A DNA stretch of 64,000 nucleotides, from contig NZ_QDKM01000007.1 in NCBI RefSeq assembly GCF_003076755.1, forward strand, positions 1-64,000. Direction: 5' to 3'. Positions 16,135-25,047 of this stretch are shown piece after piece. The notes under the pieces were generated by a model that ran no database searches, had not been told where the DNA came from, and was given only the letters and a program-made list of their open reading frames with translations. The DNA is from Pararhodobacter oceanensis (GTDB lineage: Bacteria; Pseudomonadota; Alphaproteobacteria; Rhodobacterales; Rhodobacteraceae). The position numbers and the translations under genes were made by a program. Position 1 is the stretch's first letter. Each line of letters starts with the position of its first letter.

Positions 16135-16968
16135 CTACAGCACCCCCCGCACATGCCACAACTCGGGGAACAACTCGACCTCGAGCATCCGGCGCAGGTA
16201 TTTCACCCCGCTGGTGCCCCCCGTCCCGCGTTTGAAGCCGATGATCCGCTCAACCGTGGTCACATGATTAAACCGCCAACGCCGGAAATAATCCTCCAGA
16301 TCGACCAGTTTTTCGGCCAGTTCATAGAGCACCCAATGCTCCGACGGCGCGCGGTAAACCTGCGCCCAAGCCTCGATCACCGCGTCGTTCGAAGCATGCG
16401 GCGCGCGCATCTGGTAGACCTCGGCGTCGAAACTCACGCCCAATTCCCGCTCCAACGCGCGCAGGGCAATATGGTAAAGGCTCGGCTGCTCTAACTCCGC
16501 CTCCAACTTACCCAACAGATCGGCGCGGTGCTCATGCACCCGCATCATCGCGGTGTTGCGATTGCCCAGCATAAACTCGATCAGCCGGTATTGATGCGAC
16601 TGAAACCCCGACGAGGCGCCGAGGCTCTCGCGAAAGGTCGTGTAGTCACTTGGCGTCATCGTGCGCAGCACATCCCAGGCGTTGTTGAGCTGCTCGAATA
16701 TCCGCGCGACACGGGCCAGCATCTTGAACACCGGCGCCGTATCCCCCGCCAGCATCAGTTCACGAGCAGCGGATAACTCGTGCAAAATCAACCGCATCCA
16801 CAGTTCCGAGGTCTGGTGCTGGATGATGAACAGCATCTCGTCATGGGCGCTCGATTGCGGCGTCTGCGCGCCCAGAATCGCATCCATCCCCAGATAATCG
16901 CCATAGCTCATATCCGTCGCGAAAGACATCTTCGCGCCCTCGGTTTCAGGGTTATAAGCGTCGCTCAT
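16135..16968 (-). CDS. kynA: Tryptophan 2,3-dioxygenase
   Basis: A 277-residue haem enzyme that opens the indole ring of L-tryptophan to N-formylkynurenine, the first step of the kynurenine route. Family signatures are [38 protein letters not shown] (containing the distal His region), [35 protein letters not shown] with the proximal haem His, and [14 protein letters not shown]. The ATG at 16968 has CAGGAGG seven bases upstream, better than the in-frame ATG 21 bases further up. No kynureninase or formamidase gene is in the window. It lies 72 bases behind the Lrp-type gene on the same strand and may be co-transcribed with it. Confidence 0.96.
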   Translation of the reverse strand: MSDAYNPETEGAKMSFATDMSYGDYLGMDAILGAQTPQSSAHDEMLFIIQHQTSELWMRLILHELSAARELMLAGDTAPVFKMLARVARIFEQLNNAWDVLRTMTPSDYTTFRESLGASSGFQSHQYRLIEFMLGNRNTAMMRVHEHRADLLGKLEAELEQPSLYHIALRALERELGVSFDAEVYQMRAPHASNDAVIEAWAQVYRAPSEHWVLYELAEKLVDLEDYFRRWRFNHVTTVERIIGFKRGTGGTSGVKYLRRMLEVELFPELWHVRGVL

Positions 16969-17040
16969 CGGGGCCTCCTGCCGCTGCATTTGCCTATGGC
17001 TATCCGGCGATCATTGCTAAAGCAAGCATTTGCCGCCACC

Positions 17041-17499
17041 TCATAGTGCTATCGCTGCACCGCGTTTGACCTCGCGCAGAATGACATTGGTCTGCGCGCT
17101 TTGCACCGCAGGCAGGCGGAACAAAAACCCCTCGAGAAACCGGTTGTAGCTGCCGATATCGCGGCAGAGCACCCGCATTTGGTAATCCGCCTGTCCGGTG
17201 GTGGCATAGCAATCCAGCACCTCGGGGCGTTTTTCAACCGCCGCGATGAACTCCTGCAGATGTTCAGGATTATGGCGGGCCAATTGCACCTGCACCAAGG
17301 CCTGAAACTGCATCCCAGCGGCCTCGGGCGCGAGTTTGGCGCCGTAGCCCTCGATCACGCCAGCCTCCTCGAATGCGCGCACCCGCCGCCAGCAAGCCGA
17401 GGCCGACATGCCGACGCTTTGCGCCAGATCCCCGTTCGAAATCCGGCAATCCTGCTGCAGCGCCATCAACAGACGGTTGTCACGGTCATCAAGCTCCAT
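17041..17499 (-). CDS. Lrp/AsnC-family transcriptional regulator
   Basis: A 152-residue protein. The N-terminal helix-turn-helix is LDDRDNRLLMALQQDCRISN followed by LAQSVGMSASACWRRVRAFE. The C-terminal effector domain (about 65-145) contains CYATTGQADYQMRVLCRDIG, typical of amino-acid-binding RAM domains. It lies between kynA and the divergent indolepyruvate oxidoreductase gene, so it probably senses tryptophan or another aromatic amino acid and controls both. The dyad at 17553-17573 in the divergent promoter is a possible site. Confidence 0.9.
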   Translation of the reverse strand: MELDDRDNRLLMALQQDCRISNGDLAQSVGMSASACWRRVRAFEEAGVIEGYGAKLAPEAAGMQFQALVQVQLARHNPEHLQEFIAAVEKRPEVLDCYATTGQADYQMRVLCRDIGSYNRFLEGFLFRLPAVQSAQTNVILREVKRGAAIAL

Positions 17500-17552
17500 C
17501 GGTTCAAATTTCCCCCATTAAGGTGTCTGCTGAATATATCTTTCACGATTCG

Positions 17553-17573
17553 CCAGATACTCACCTATTCTGG
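17553..17573. promoter_or_regulatory. Candidate Lrp-type operator
   Basis: CCAGATA (17553-17559) and TATTCTGG (17566-17573) form an imperfect dyad with an AT-leaning centre, of the size bound by Lrp/AsnC dimers. It lies in the 130-base gap between the regulator (start 17499, minus) and the indolepyruvate oxidoreductase gene (start 17630, plus). The assignment rests on position and symmetry. Confidence 0.35.
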
Positions 17574-17629
17574 TCAGTTTCTCCAGCCTCGCCCGTGTAT
17601 CATAGGGAAAATCCTGCAGGAGGCCCGCG

Positions 17630-20600
17630 ATGAATGATCTCTCCCCACCCACTGCTTTGACATCCTATGCGCTTGCCGACCGCTATGAGGAAGCGCCCCA
17701 GCGGGTGTTCTTAACCGGAACGCAAGCTTTGGTGCGGATCATGCTGGATCAGGCCCGCCGTGACCGCGACGCGGGGCTAAACACGGCGGGGTTCATCTCG
17801 GGCTACCGCGGCTCGCCCCTGGGGGCGCTGGATCTGGAACTGTGGCGCGCAAAGGAGGTGACGGAAAACAACAAGATAACCTTTATGCCCGCCGTCAACG
17901 AGGATCTCGGCGCCACCGCGGTGCTGGGCGCGCAGCAGGCTACTCTTGACCCGCAGTGCGAGGTCGAGGGCGTGTTTTCCATGTGGTATGGCAAGGGTCC
18001 CGGCGTGGATCGCTCGGGCGATGCCCTGCGCCACGGCAACGCCTACGGCTCAGCGCCCAAGGGCGGCGTGTTGGTGGTGGCGGGCGATGACCACGGCTGC
18101 GTCTCATCCTCAATGCCGCATCAATCCGATGTCGCCTTCATGACCTGGTTCATGCCGACGCTCAATCCGGCCAATGTCGCCGAATACCTCGAGTTTGGCG
18201 CCTACGGCTTTGCGCTCAGCCGCTATTCGGGCACTTGGGTCGGCTTCAAGGCGGTGTCGGAAACCGTTGAAAGCGGGCAGTCCATCGTGCCACCCGCTGA
18301 GCGTGTGTTTACCACGCCGCCGCTGGACCTGCCGCCCGGTGGGTTGCATGTGCGCACCGCGGATCTGCCCAGCCCCGAGATCGAGACCCGCATTATCCAT
18401 AAACTCAAAGCAGTCGAGGCCTTCGTCGAGGCCAACCCGATCGACCGGCGCATTTATGACGTGGCGGAGGCGACGTTCGGCATCGTCACCACCGGCAAAG
18501 GCCATCTCGACCTGATGGAGGCGTTGCGTCTCTTGGGGCTGGACGAGACCGCCTGCCGCCATTTGGGCATCGACATCTACAAGGTCGGCATGGTCTGGCC
18601 GCTGGCCCGTCGCGACGCGCTGGCTTTTGTGCGCGGCAAGAAAGAGGTGCTGGTTGTCGAGGAAAAGCGCGGCATCATCGAGAGCCAGTTCAAGGAATAT
18701 TTCTATGACTGGCCCGGTGACAAGCCCGAAAAGATGGTCGGCAAACACCGCGCCGTCGGCGATCCCTTACTGCCCTGGACCGGCGAGTTAAGCCCGTTAG
18801 CGCTGATCCCGATGTTGGCCGAGCGGTTAGACCGGTTCTTCCCCGAAGAAAACCTCCCCGCAAAGGCCCGCCGCCTGACCGAAGTGCCGCCGCAGTTGAT
18901 CAACATTTCGGGCGCCAATCGCACGCCCTATTTCTGCTCGGGCTGCCCGCATAACACCTCGACGAAAGTGCCCGAAGGCTCGATCGCCGCTTCCGGCATC
19001 GGCTGCCATGTGATGGCGGGTTGGATGGACCGCAATACCGTCGGCTATGCGCAGATGGGCGGCGAAGGCGTGCCCCATGTGGTCGCCTCCAAGTTCAACG
19101 GTGGCAAGCATATTTTCCAGAACCTTGGCGAGGGAACTTGGTATCACTCGGGCTCGCTGGCGATCCGGCAGGCGGTCGCGGCCAACACCAATATCACCTA
19201 TAAAATCCTTTATAACGACGCGGTGGCGATGACCGGCGGCCAGCCAGTAGACGGGCCGGTCAGCGTGCAGGGCATCGCCCAATCCTGCCGCGCCGAAGGG
19301 GTCGAGGTGATCGCGCTGGTCTCGGATGATATCGGCAAATTCAACGCCGGTGATTTCCCCAAAGGCACGCAGTTTTACTCCCGCGAAGAAATGGACAAAG
19401 TGCAGCGCATGCTGCGCGATATTCCGGGTGTCACGGTGCTGATTTACGAGCAAACCTGCGCCACGGAAAAGCGCCGCCGCCGCAAACGTGGCACGATGGA
19501 AGATCCCAAGAAGTTCGTGATGATCAACCCTGCGGTTTGTGAGGGCTGCGGCGATTGCTCGCTGGAAAGCAACTGTCTGAGTGTCGAGCCGCTGGAGACG
19601 GAATTCGGCCGCAAGCGGAAGATTAACCAATCGACCTGCAACAAGGATTTTTCCTGTCTGAACGGGTTTTGTCCGAGCTTCGTCACCATTGAGGGCGCAA
19701 CACGCAAGAAGAAAACCGGCGATGATATCGACCTCAGCGCGCTAACCGCCGCCCTGCCCGATCCGGCATTGCCCGCGCTCGATACGCCCTATGACCTTTT
19801 GGTTACCGGCGTTGGCGGCACCGGCGTGGTGACGGTGGGCGCGCTGATCACCATGGCCGCGCATCTTGAGGGCAAAGGCTCCAGCGTGCTCGATTTCACC
19901 GGTTTCGCGCAGAAATTCGGCACCGTTCTCAGTTTCATCCGTTTGGGCCAGACGCCCGACGCGATTAACCAAGTGCGGATCGAGAATGGTTCGGCGGATG
20001 CGGTGATCGGCTGCGATATCGTGGTCTCCTCGGCCCCGCGCGCCTCGGTGCTTTACCGCAAGGGCACCAGAATCGTGCTTAACCGCGCCGAAATGCCCAC
20101 CGGCGATCTGGTGCTCCACCGCGATGCGCAACTGCGGGTCGATGACCGCGAAGTGGCGATCGAAGCGGCGGTTGGCAAGGACTGTGTCGAGGGCATCGAG
20201 GCCAATGCGCTGGCCGAGCGGTTTCTGGGCGACAGTGTTTTCGCCAATGTGATGCTGCTGGGCTATGCGTGGCAAAAGGGGCTGGTGCCGGTGAGCCACG
20301 GGGCGTTGCAACAGGCGTTGTTGCTTAACGGTGTGGCGATCGAGAAAAACCGCCGCGCCTTTGATCTGGGCCGTGTCGCGGCGCATGATCCCTCGGCGTT
20401 GACGCCACCGGACGCGGGTCCGGCGGTGCAGAATGCGCAGGGGTTGATCGACCACCGCGCGCGCGAATTGGCCGCCTATCAAAACGCCCGCTACGCCAAG
20501 CGCTTTCGCGACACGCTGGCGCGGTTCCAATCCGCGCTGCCGTCGGTTTTGACTGCCGAACAGGCTGACGCATTAACCAGTGCCGCCGCGAAATCGCTGT

Positions 20601-21076
20601 TCAAACTGATGGCTTATAAGGATGAATACGAAGTCGCGCGCCTGCACCGCGAGACCGGTTTCGAGGCCCAACTGGCACAGGAATTCGAACCCGGTTTCAC
20701 CGTCAAATACCATATGGCACCGCCGGTCCTGTCACGCGGAACGGATGCGCGCGGGCGGCCGCGCAAACGCACATTCGGCGCGTGGCTGACGCCCGTGCTC
20801 GGCGGATTGTCGCGGATGCGAGGTCTGCGCGGCAGCGTGTTGGACCCCTTCGGTTATACCTCTGAGCGGCGCGGCGAAGTGGCGCTGATCGGCTGGTATG
20901 AGGATATCCTGCAGCAGATCGCGCCAAAGATCACCGCGCAAGATATTGATACCGCAGTGCAAATCCTGTCCGCACCGTTAGAGATGCGCGGTTACGGGCC
21001 GGTTAAGGAACAGGCGGTAGCAAAGCAACAGGCGCTGGTCGGCGGGCTGTTAGAGCGGTTCGGACGGGCGGCCTAA
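17630..21076 (+). CDS. Indolepyruvate ferredoxin oxidoreductase, fused subunits
   Basis: A 1148-residue protein joining all parts of an archaeal-type IorA/IorB enzyme. The order is an alpha-type domain with GFISGYRGSPLGALD, a thiamine-diphosphate domain with CSGCPHNTST near residue 435 and an MGGEG stretch, a cysteine-rich segment CEGCGDCSLESNC and CNKDFSCLNGFCPSF (about 635-685) for Fe-S clusters, and a gamma-type domain starting VTGVGGTGVVTVGALI. It decarboxylates aryl-pyruvates from transamination of aromatic amino acids to aryl-acetyl-CoA with reduction of ferredoxin. CAGGAGG seven bases upstream supports the ATG at 17630. A single-chain form is common in aerobic Proteobacteria. Confidence 0.92.
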   Translation: MNDLSPPTALTSYALADRYEEAPQRVFLTGTQALVRIMLDQARRDRDAGLNTAGFISGYRGSPLGALDLELWRAKEVTENNKITFMPAVNEDLGATAVLGAQQATLDPQCEVEGVFSMWYGKGPGVDRSGDALRHGNAYGSAPKGGVLVVAGDDHGCVSSSMPHQSDVAFMTWFMPTLNPANVAEYLEFGAYGFALSRYSGTWVGFKAVSETVESGQSIVPPAERVFTTPPLDLPPGGLHVRTADLPSPEIETRIIHKLKAVEAFVEANPIDRRIYDVAEATFGIVTTGKGHLDLMEALRLLGLDETACRHLGIDIYKVGMVWPLARRDALAFVRGKKEVLVVEEKRGIIESQFKEYFYDWPGDKPEKMVGKHRAVGDPLLPWTGELSPLALIPMLAERLDRFFPEENLPAKARRLTEVPPQLINISGANRTPYFCSGCPHNTSTKVPEGSIAASGIGCHVMAGWMDRNTVGYAQMGGEGVPHVVASKFNGGKHIFQNLGEGTWYHSGSLAIRQAVAANTNITYKILYNDAVAMTGGQPVDGPVSVQGIAQSCRAEGVEVIALVSDDIGKFNAGDFPKGTQFYSREEMDKVQRMLRDIPGVTVLIYEQTCATEKRRRRKRGTMEDPKKFVMINPAVCEGCGDCSLESNCLSVEPLETEFGRKRKINQSTCNKDFSCLNGFCPSFVTIEGATRKKKTGDDIDLSALTAALPDPALPALDTPYDLLVTGVGGTGVVTVGALITMAAHLEGKGSSVLDFTGFAQKFGTVLSFIRLGQTPDAINQVRIENGSADAVIGCDIVVSSAPRASVLYRKGTRIVLNRAEMPTGDLVLHRDAQLRVDDREVAIEAAVGKDCVEGIEANALAERFLGDSVFANVMLLGYAWQKGLVPVSHGALQQALLLNGVAIEKNRRAFDLGRVAAHDPSALTPPDAGPAVQNAQGLIDHRARELAAYQNARYAKRFRDTLARFQSALPSVLTAEQADALTSAAAKSLFKLMAYKDEYEVARLHRETGFEAQLAQEFEPGFTVKYHMAPPVLSRGTDARGRPRKRTFGAWLTPVLGGLSRMRGLRGSVLDPFGYTSERRGEVALIGWYEDILQQIAPKITAQDIDTAVQILSAPLEMRGYGPVKEQAVAKQQALVGGLLERFGRAA

Positions 21077-21174
21077 GCCCCCAGGGCGCCACCTTTACGC
21101 GGGAATTGCGCCATTGCACTGGCGGGCCATAATCGGCACCATGGCGCAAAACTCGAAAAGTGGTGAGCAGAGAC

Positions 21175-22341
21175 ATGATGATCAACCGACGCCTGTTTGG
21201 ACTGGGGCTCGCGGGCTTTGGCCTGACCGCCTGTTCACGCGTGAGCATGGGCGGCGCAGGCGGAACCTACAGCACGCCGGCGCGCGATGAATTGCCAGCA
21301 GACCTGCTGCCCGCGCCGAATGCCGAATATTCCGCTTGGGTCGCCGGATTTCGCGGCCGAGCGCAGGCGGACGGGATCACCTCGGCGACGCTGGACCGCG
21401 CCTTTCGCGGCGCCGGTTTCCTGCCCGGTGTGGTGACGCGCGACCGCAACCAAACCGAGTTTAACCGCACGCTCGAGGATTATCTCTCGATCGCCGCCTC
21501 GGATGAACGCATCGAGAAGGGCCGTCAGGCGCTGGCCCGCCACCGCCGCACGTTGAACGCGATTGAAGAGCAATACGGCGTCGACGCCGAGATCGTCACC
21601 GCGATCTGGGGGCTCGAGAGTTTCTATGGCGAGCGGCAGGGATTGATCCCGGTGATCTCCGCCACCTCGACGCTGGCTTTTGAGGGGCGTCGCGGCCGCT
21701 ATTTTGAGCGTGAGTTGATGGCGGCGCTGAGGATCGTGCAGAACGGCGATATCGACGCGCCGAATATGACCGGCAGCTGGGCGGGCGCGATGGGGCATAC
21801 GCAATGCATGCCGACGGTGTTTCAGGAATACGCGGTGGATTTCACCGGCGACGGGCGGCGCGATATCTGGTCCGAAGACCCGACCGATGCACTGGCCACC
21901 ACCGCGAATTACCTCAAGCGCCACGGCTGGACCCGCGGTTTGCGCTGGGGCGGCGAAATCGGCGGGCGCGGTAGCAGCGGCCCCGAAGATCGTGTGATCC
22001 AGCCGCAAACCGGCGGGCCGCGGTTCAACACCACCAGCAATTTTCGGGTGATCAAACGCTATAACCCCTCGGACGCCTATGCGCTTGGCGTCGGGCATCT
22101 GGCTGACCGGATCGCCGGTGCCGGCCCCCTGCGCGGCAGTTTCCCACCCGACGAAAACGGGCTAACGCGGCGCGACCGGATCACCCTGCAAGAGCGGCTA
22201 ACCGCGCGCGGATTTGATACCGAAGGGGCGGACGGGGTGATCGGACGCAACACCGAAGCCGCAATCAGCGCCTATCAAGAAAGCGCTGGATTGCCGGTGA
22301 CCGGCACGCCGTCGCAGGAGTTGCTGCGGCGGTTGCGCTAG
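21175..22341 (+). CDS. Lytic murein transglycosylase lipoprotein with peptidoglycan-binding domain
   Basis: A 388-residue envelope protein. The N-terminus INRRLFGLGLAGFGLTAC combines a twin-arginine-like start with a lipobox (LTAC, Cys20), so it is probably an outer-membrane lipoprotein. The SLT_2/MltB catalytic domain spans about 45-290, with IWGLESFYGERQG holding the catalytic Glu, and GSWAGAMGHTQCMPTVFQEY. The last 60 residues are a PG_binding_1 domain (LQERLTARGFDTEGADGVIG). It cleaves glycan strands with anhydro-muramic ends during wall turnover. The first ATG of an ATGATG pair is used. Confidence 0.9.
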   Translation: MMINRRLFGLGLAGFGLTACSRVSMGGAGGTYSTPARDELPADLLPAPNAEYSAWVAGFRGRAQADGITSATLDRAFRGAGFLPGVVTRDRNQTEFNRTLEDYLSIAASDERIEKGRQALARHRRTLNAIEEQYGVDAEIVTAIWGLESFYGERQGLIPVISATSTLAFEGRRGRYFERELMAALRIVQNGDIDAPNMTGSWAGAMGHTQCMPTVFQEYAVDFTGDGRRDIWSEDPTDALATTANYLKRHGWTRGLRWGGEIGGRGSSGPEDRVIQPQTGGPRFNTTSNFRVIKRYNPSDAYALGVGHLADRIAGAGPLRGSFPPDENGLTRRDRITLQERLTARGFDTEGADGVIGRNTEAAISAYQESAGLPVTGTPSQELLRRLR

Positions 22342-22577
22342 GCGTTTGGCTCAACCAAAAATTTTGCGATAACGGCGCCGAGACGCATCTCGTTAACCAC
22401 ACCAAATCCATGTGCGCGTGGCACACGCTGCTGGTCGATCACCAACAGACCGCGTGTGCCGCGCATTTGACGGTTAACGGCTTCTCAGCGGGTCCGGCGG
22501 TATCGACACCGATCTCGCATAGACAACAAAACACCTAGGCCGATGCATGTCGGGCGCTGGCGGGGAATGTGGTGAGA
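22342..22577. other. Intergenic stretch with a possible gene remnant
   Basis: The 236 bases between the transglycosylase and tRNA-Arg hold no clear gene. On the minus strand a 42-residue frame (22338-22466) reads MRGTRGLLVIDQQRVPRAHG and onward, with protein-like composition but a stop just upstream. It may be the tail of a decayed gene or chance. No promoter or terminator is obvious. Confidence 0.3.
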
Positions 22578-22654
22578 TGGTGGACCCAGCAGGATTCGAA
22601 CCTGCGACCTTCGCCTTCGGAGGGCGACACTCTATCCAGCTGAGCTATGGATCC
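22578..22654 (-). tRNA. tRNA-Arg (anticodon CCG)
   Basis: A 77-base tRNA on the minus strand with encoded CCA. The acceptor GGATCCA pairs with TGGGTCC, the D arm has AGCTCAGCTGGATAGAG, and the T arm has GGTTCGAATCC. The anticodon loop CCCTCCGAAGG gives CCG, reading CGG codons for arginine. Confidence 0.96.
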
Positions 22655-22744
22655 ACTGGCCGCTGTATAGGGACTTAATCCTCAGGGTGCAATTGGGATT
22701 TTGCATGATTTGCCCTAAGGCGGCTCCAGCGCAGATTTACCGTG

Positions 22745-23965
22745 TCAGCCAAAGAGCTCGTGGCAGAATTCCAGCGCCTCGACCAAGGCATCAACTTCGG
22801 CTTTGGTGTTATACATCGCGAAGCTGGCGCGGCAGGAGGCGGAGATGCCAAGATGCTCCATCAACGGGCCTGCGCAATGCTGACCGGCGCGCACGGCGAC
22901 ACCCTGTTTGTCGAGAATCGTCGAGATATCATGGGCATGCGCGCCGTTGTTCATGGTGAACGAGAAGATCCCGCCCTTGCCCGGGGCGTCGCCCTGAATA
23001 TTCAGCCAGTTCAACCCGTTGAGCCGCTCACGCGCATAACTGGCCAGCGTTTTCTCATGCGCGGCGATATGCTCCATGCCCAGCGACATCAGATATTCCA
23101 GCGCCACGCCCATGCCGATCTGCTGCACGATGCCGGGGGTGCCGGCCTCGAACCGGTGCGGCGGGTCGTTATAAGTGACCGTGTCGCGGGTGACCTCGCG
23201 GATCATATCGCCACCGCCCAAAAACGGGCGCATATCGGCTTGACGCTCAGCACGCACATAGATCGCACCCGAGCCCGAGGGGCCATACAGCTTATGGCCG
23301 GTGATCGGGTAGAAATCGACGCCGAGATCCTGCACATCCACCGGCATATGTACCGCCGCCTGCGAGCCATCGGCAAGCACCGGAATACCCTGCGCGCGCG
23401 CGCCCTCTGCGATGGTTTTGATGTCGACCACCGTGCCCAGCACGTTCGACATATGGCTGACCGCGATCAGCTTGGTGCGCGGTGTGATCGCCTCAAGCAC
23501 CCGCGCCGGATCAAGGCTGCCGTCGGCCTCGATATCGACCCAGACCAGTTTGACACCCTGCCGCTCGCGCAGGAAATGCCACGGCACGATATTGGCGTGG
23601 TGTTCCATCACCGAGAGGATGATCTCGTCGCCCGCCTGCATCCGCGGCATCGCCCAGCCGTAGGCGATCAGGTTGATCGCCTCGGTGGTGCCAGAGGTGA
23701 ACAGGATTTCATCCTCGGAACCCGCGTTCAAAAACCGCTGAACGGTGCCGCGCACGGCCTCGTATTTATCGGTCGCGAGGTTGGACAGATAGTGCAACCC
23801 ACGGTGAACGTTGGAATATTCCTGCGAGTAAGCGGTGGTGATCGCGTCGATGACCATCTGCGGTTTCTGCGCCGAGGCACCGCTGTCGAGATAGACCAGC
23901 GGCCGGTTGTTAACCTTGCGCGACAGGATCGGAAAATCGCGGCGAACGGCCTCGACGTCAAACAT
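22745..23965 (-). CDS. sufS: Cysteine desulfurase SufS
   Basis: A 406-residue PLP enzyme, group II (SufS/CsdA). It starts MFDVEAVRRDFPILSRKVNN, carries the PLP lysine in ITGHKLYGPSG, and has the active Cys in VRAGQHCAGPLM. It mobilises sulfur from cysteine as persulfide for Fe-S assembly on SufBCD. It closes the operon, with its start overlapping the preceding membrane gene by eight bases. No SufE or SufU partner is in the window, so the acceptor must be elsewhere. Confidence 0.96.
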   Translation of the reverse strand: MFDVEAVRRDFPILSRKVNNRPLVYLDSGASAQKPQMVIDAITTAYSQEYSNVHRGLHYLSNLATDKYEAVRGTVQRFLNAGSEDEILFTSGTTEAINLIAYGWAMPRMQAGDEIILSVMEHHANIVPWHFLRERQGVKLVWVDIEADGSLDPARVLEAITPRTKLIAVSHMSNVLGTVVDIKTIAEGARAQGIPVLADGSQAAVHMPVDVQDLGVDFYPITGHKLYGPSGSGAIYVRAERQADMRPFLGGGDMIREVTRDTVTYNDPPHRFEAGTPGIVQQIGMGVALEYLMSLGMEHIAAHEKTLASYARERLNGLNWLNIQGDAPGKGGIFSFTMNNGAHAHDISTILDKQGVAVRAGQHCAGPLMEHLGISASCRASFAMYNTKAEVDALVEALEFCHELFG

Positions 23966-24536
23966 CGGACACTCCTGAGAAATCGAAGCCTAGGAACAGC
24001 AGAATCACCGACAACACAAAGGACATGATGGTGAACACCATCACCCCGCCGACCAGCACCATCGCGCGTGAGCGGAACCCGTGCAGCGCGCAGATAAATC
24101 CGGTCAGCATCCACAGGGAAATAATGATCGAAAACAGCGTGACCAGAACATTGAGTCCCGGCAGCGCAAGGATCGCCACCAGTTGCAGCACGAACAGCAC
24201 CACCGTAACCGCCTGCAGCCATGCCATCAGCCAGAGCGCATCGTCAAACGAGCCGGTGCCGCCGAAGCCGCGCCCGACATAGGCCACGAGGCCGACGACC
24301 AATACATTGAGCCCGAATTGCGCCGCGGCAAAGCCAACCGGCGGCGGCATCATCTCGAGCTGGCCGGACATGAAGGGCACCGCGTAAAACAGCAAAACCG
24401 AGACCAGAATCGCCGCCGAGAGCAGCATCCAGCGCACCACCAGCGGCGGATTGACGGCGATCACCGCACGGCCACCGGCCTCGGGGTCGACAACGCTGAG
24501 CCGCGCCAATGCTAACAGGGTCGAAGTCTGTGTCAT
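23958..24536 (-). CDS. Yip1-domain membrane protein inside the suf operon
   Basis: A 192-residue inner-membrane protein with about five hydrophobic spans, e.g. LSAAILVSVLLFYAVPF and FTIMSFVLSVILLFLGF. The charged N-terminus, the spacing of spans and the GFICALHGFRSRAMVLVGG region fit the YIP1 family. Role unknown; it sits between a second, related gene and sufS and overlaps sufS by eight bases, so it is expressed with the Fe-S machinery. Confidence 0.7.
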   Translation of the reverse strand: MTQTSTLLALARLSVVDPEAGGRAVIAVNPPLVVRWMLLSAAILVSVLLFYAVPFMSGQLEMMPPPVGFAAAQFGLNVLVVGLVAYVGRGFGGTGSFDDALWLMAWLQAVTVVLFVLQLVAILALPGLNVLVTLFSIIISLWMLTGFICALHGFRSRAMVLVGGVMVFTIMSFVLSVILLFLGFDFSGVSDV

Positions 24537-24545
24537 GCCGCTTCC

Positions 24546-25043
24546 CTACGCCTGCGCGCGCGCGGCTTCAAGCGCCACCCGCAGGCCTGCCGCCAGAACC
24601 ATGGCGAAGACCGCAAACACCGCCGCGCCGGTGAGCGTGGCTTGCGGCCCATTGCCGATCATTCCGGTCACCAAGCCTTGCAATAAGACCAGTGGGCTGA
24701 CCACCAAAAGCGCCCAGAACAGCGCCAGCCTGACGTCGAACCCATTGATTGCTCTCTCAAAAATCCGGCAGACCAAAGTCAGAATGCCGCCGATCGCATA
24801 GAACATCAGCGGCGCCATGAACACCGAGCCAAAGAGCGCGCCAGCCATCAGTGCCTCGAAAGGCACCGAGTCGTCGAGATGCGCCTGCCGTGCCAAACGT
24901 GGCCATTGCGCGATGAAAAACAACGCGCAGGCGATCATCAGATAGACCAATATCCGCGCTTCGCGGCGCTGGCCTTGCCGCAACCCCCGGACAACTGCCC
25001 GGGGATTGCGAAAACTGCGTAGCATGTCAGTGCTGACGGACAT
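24546..25043 (-). CDS. Second Yip1-like membrane protein in the suf operon
   Basis: A 165-residue membrane protein starting MSVSTDMLRSFRNPRAVVRG, with about four spans (VYLMIACALFFIAQW and PLVLLQGLVTGMIG among them). It resembles its downstream neighbour in size and arrangement, and probably arose from the same family. It begins four bases after the sufD stop and ends nine bases before the next gene. No enzymatic motif is visible. Confidence 0.65.
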   Translation of the reverse strand: MSVSTDMLRSFRNPRAVVRGLRQGQRREARILVYLMIACALFFIAQWPRLARQAHLDDSVPFEALMAGALFGSVFMAPLMFYAIGGILTLVCRIFERAINGFDVRLALFWALLVVSPLVLLQGLVTGMIGNGPQATLTGAAVFAVFAMVLAAGLRVALEAARAQA

Positions 25044-25047
25044 CAGA

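Noticed and set aside
22742-24028. A 428-codon open frame on the plus strand.
   Set aside because: Antisense of sufS; GC-rich codon bias leaves opposite frames open. No ribosome site and no family motif.
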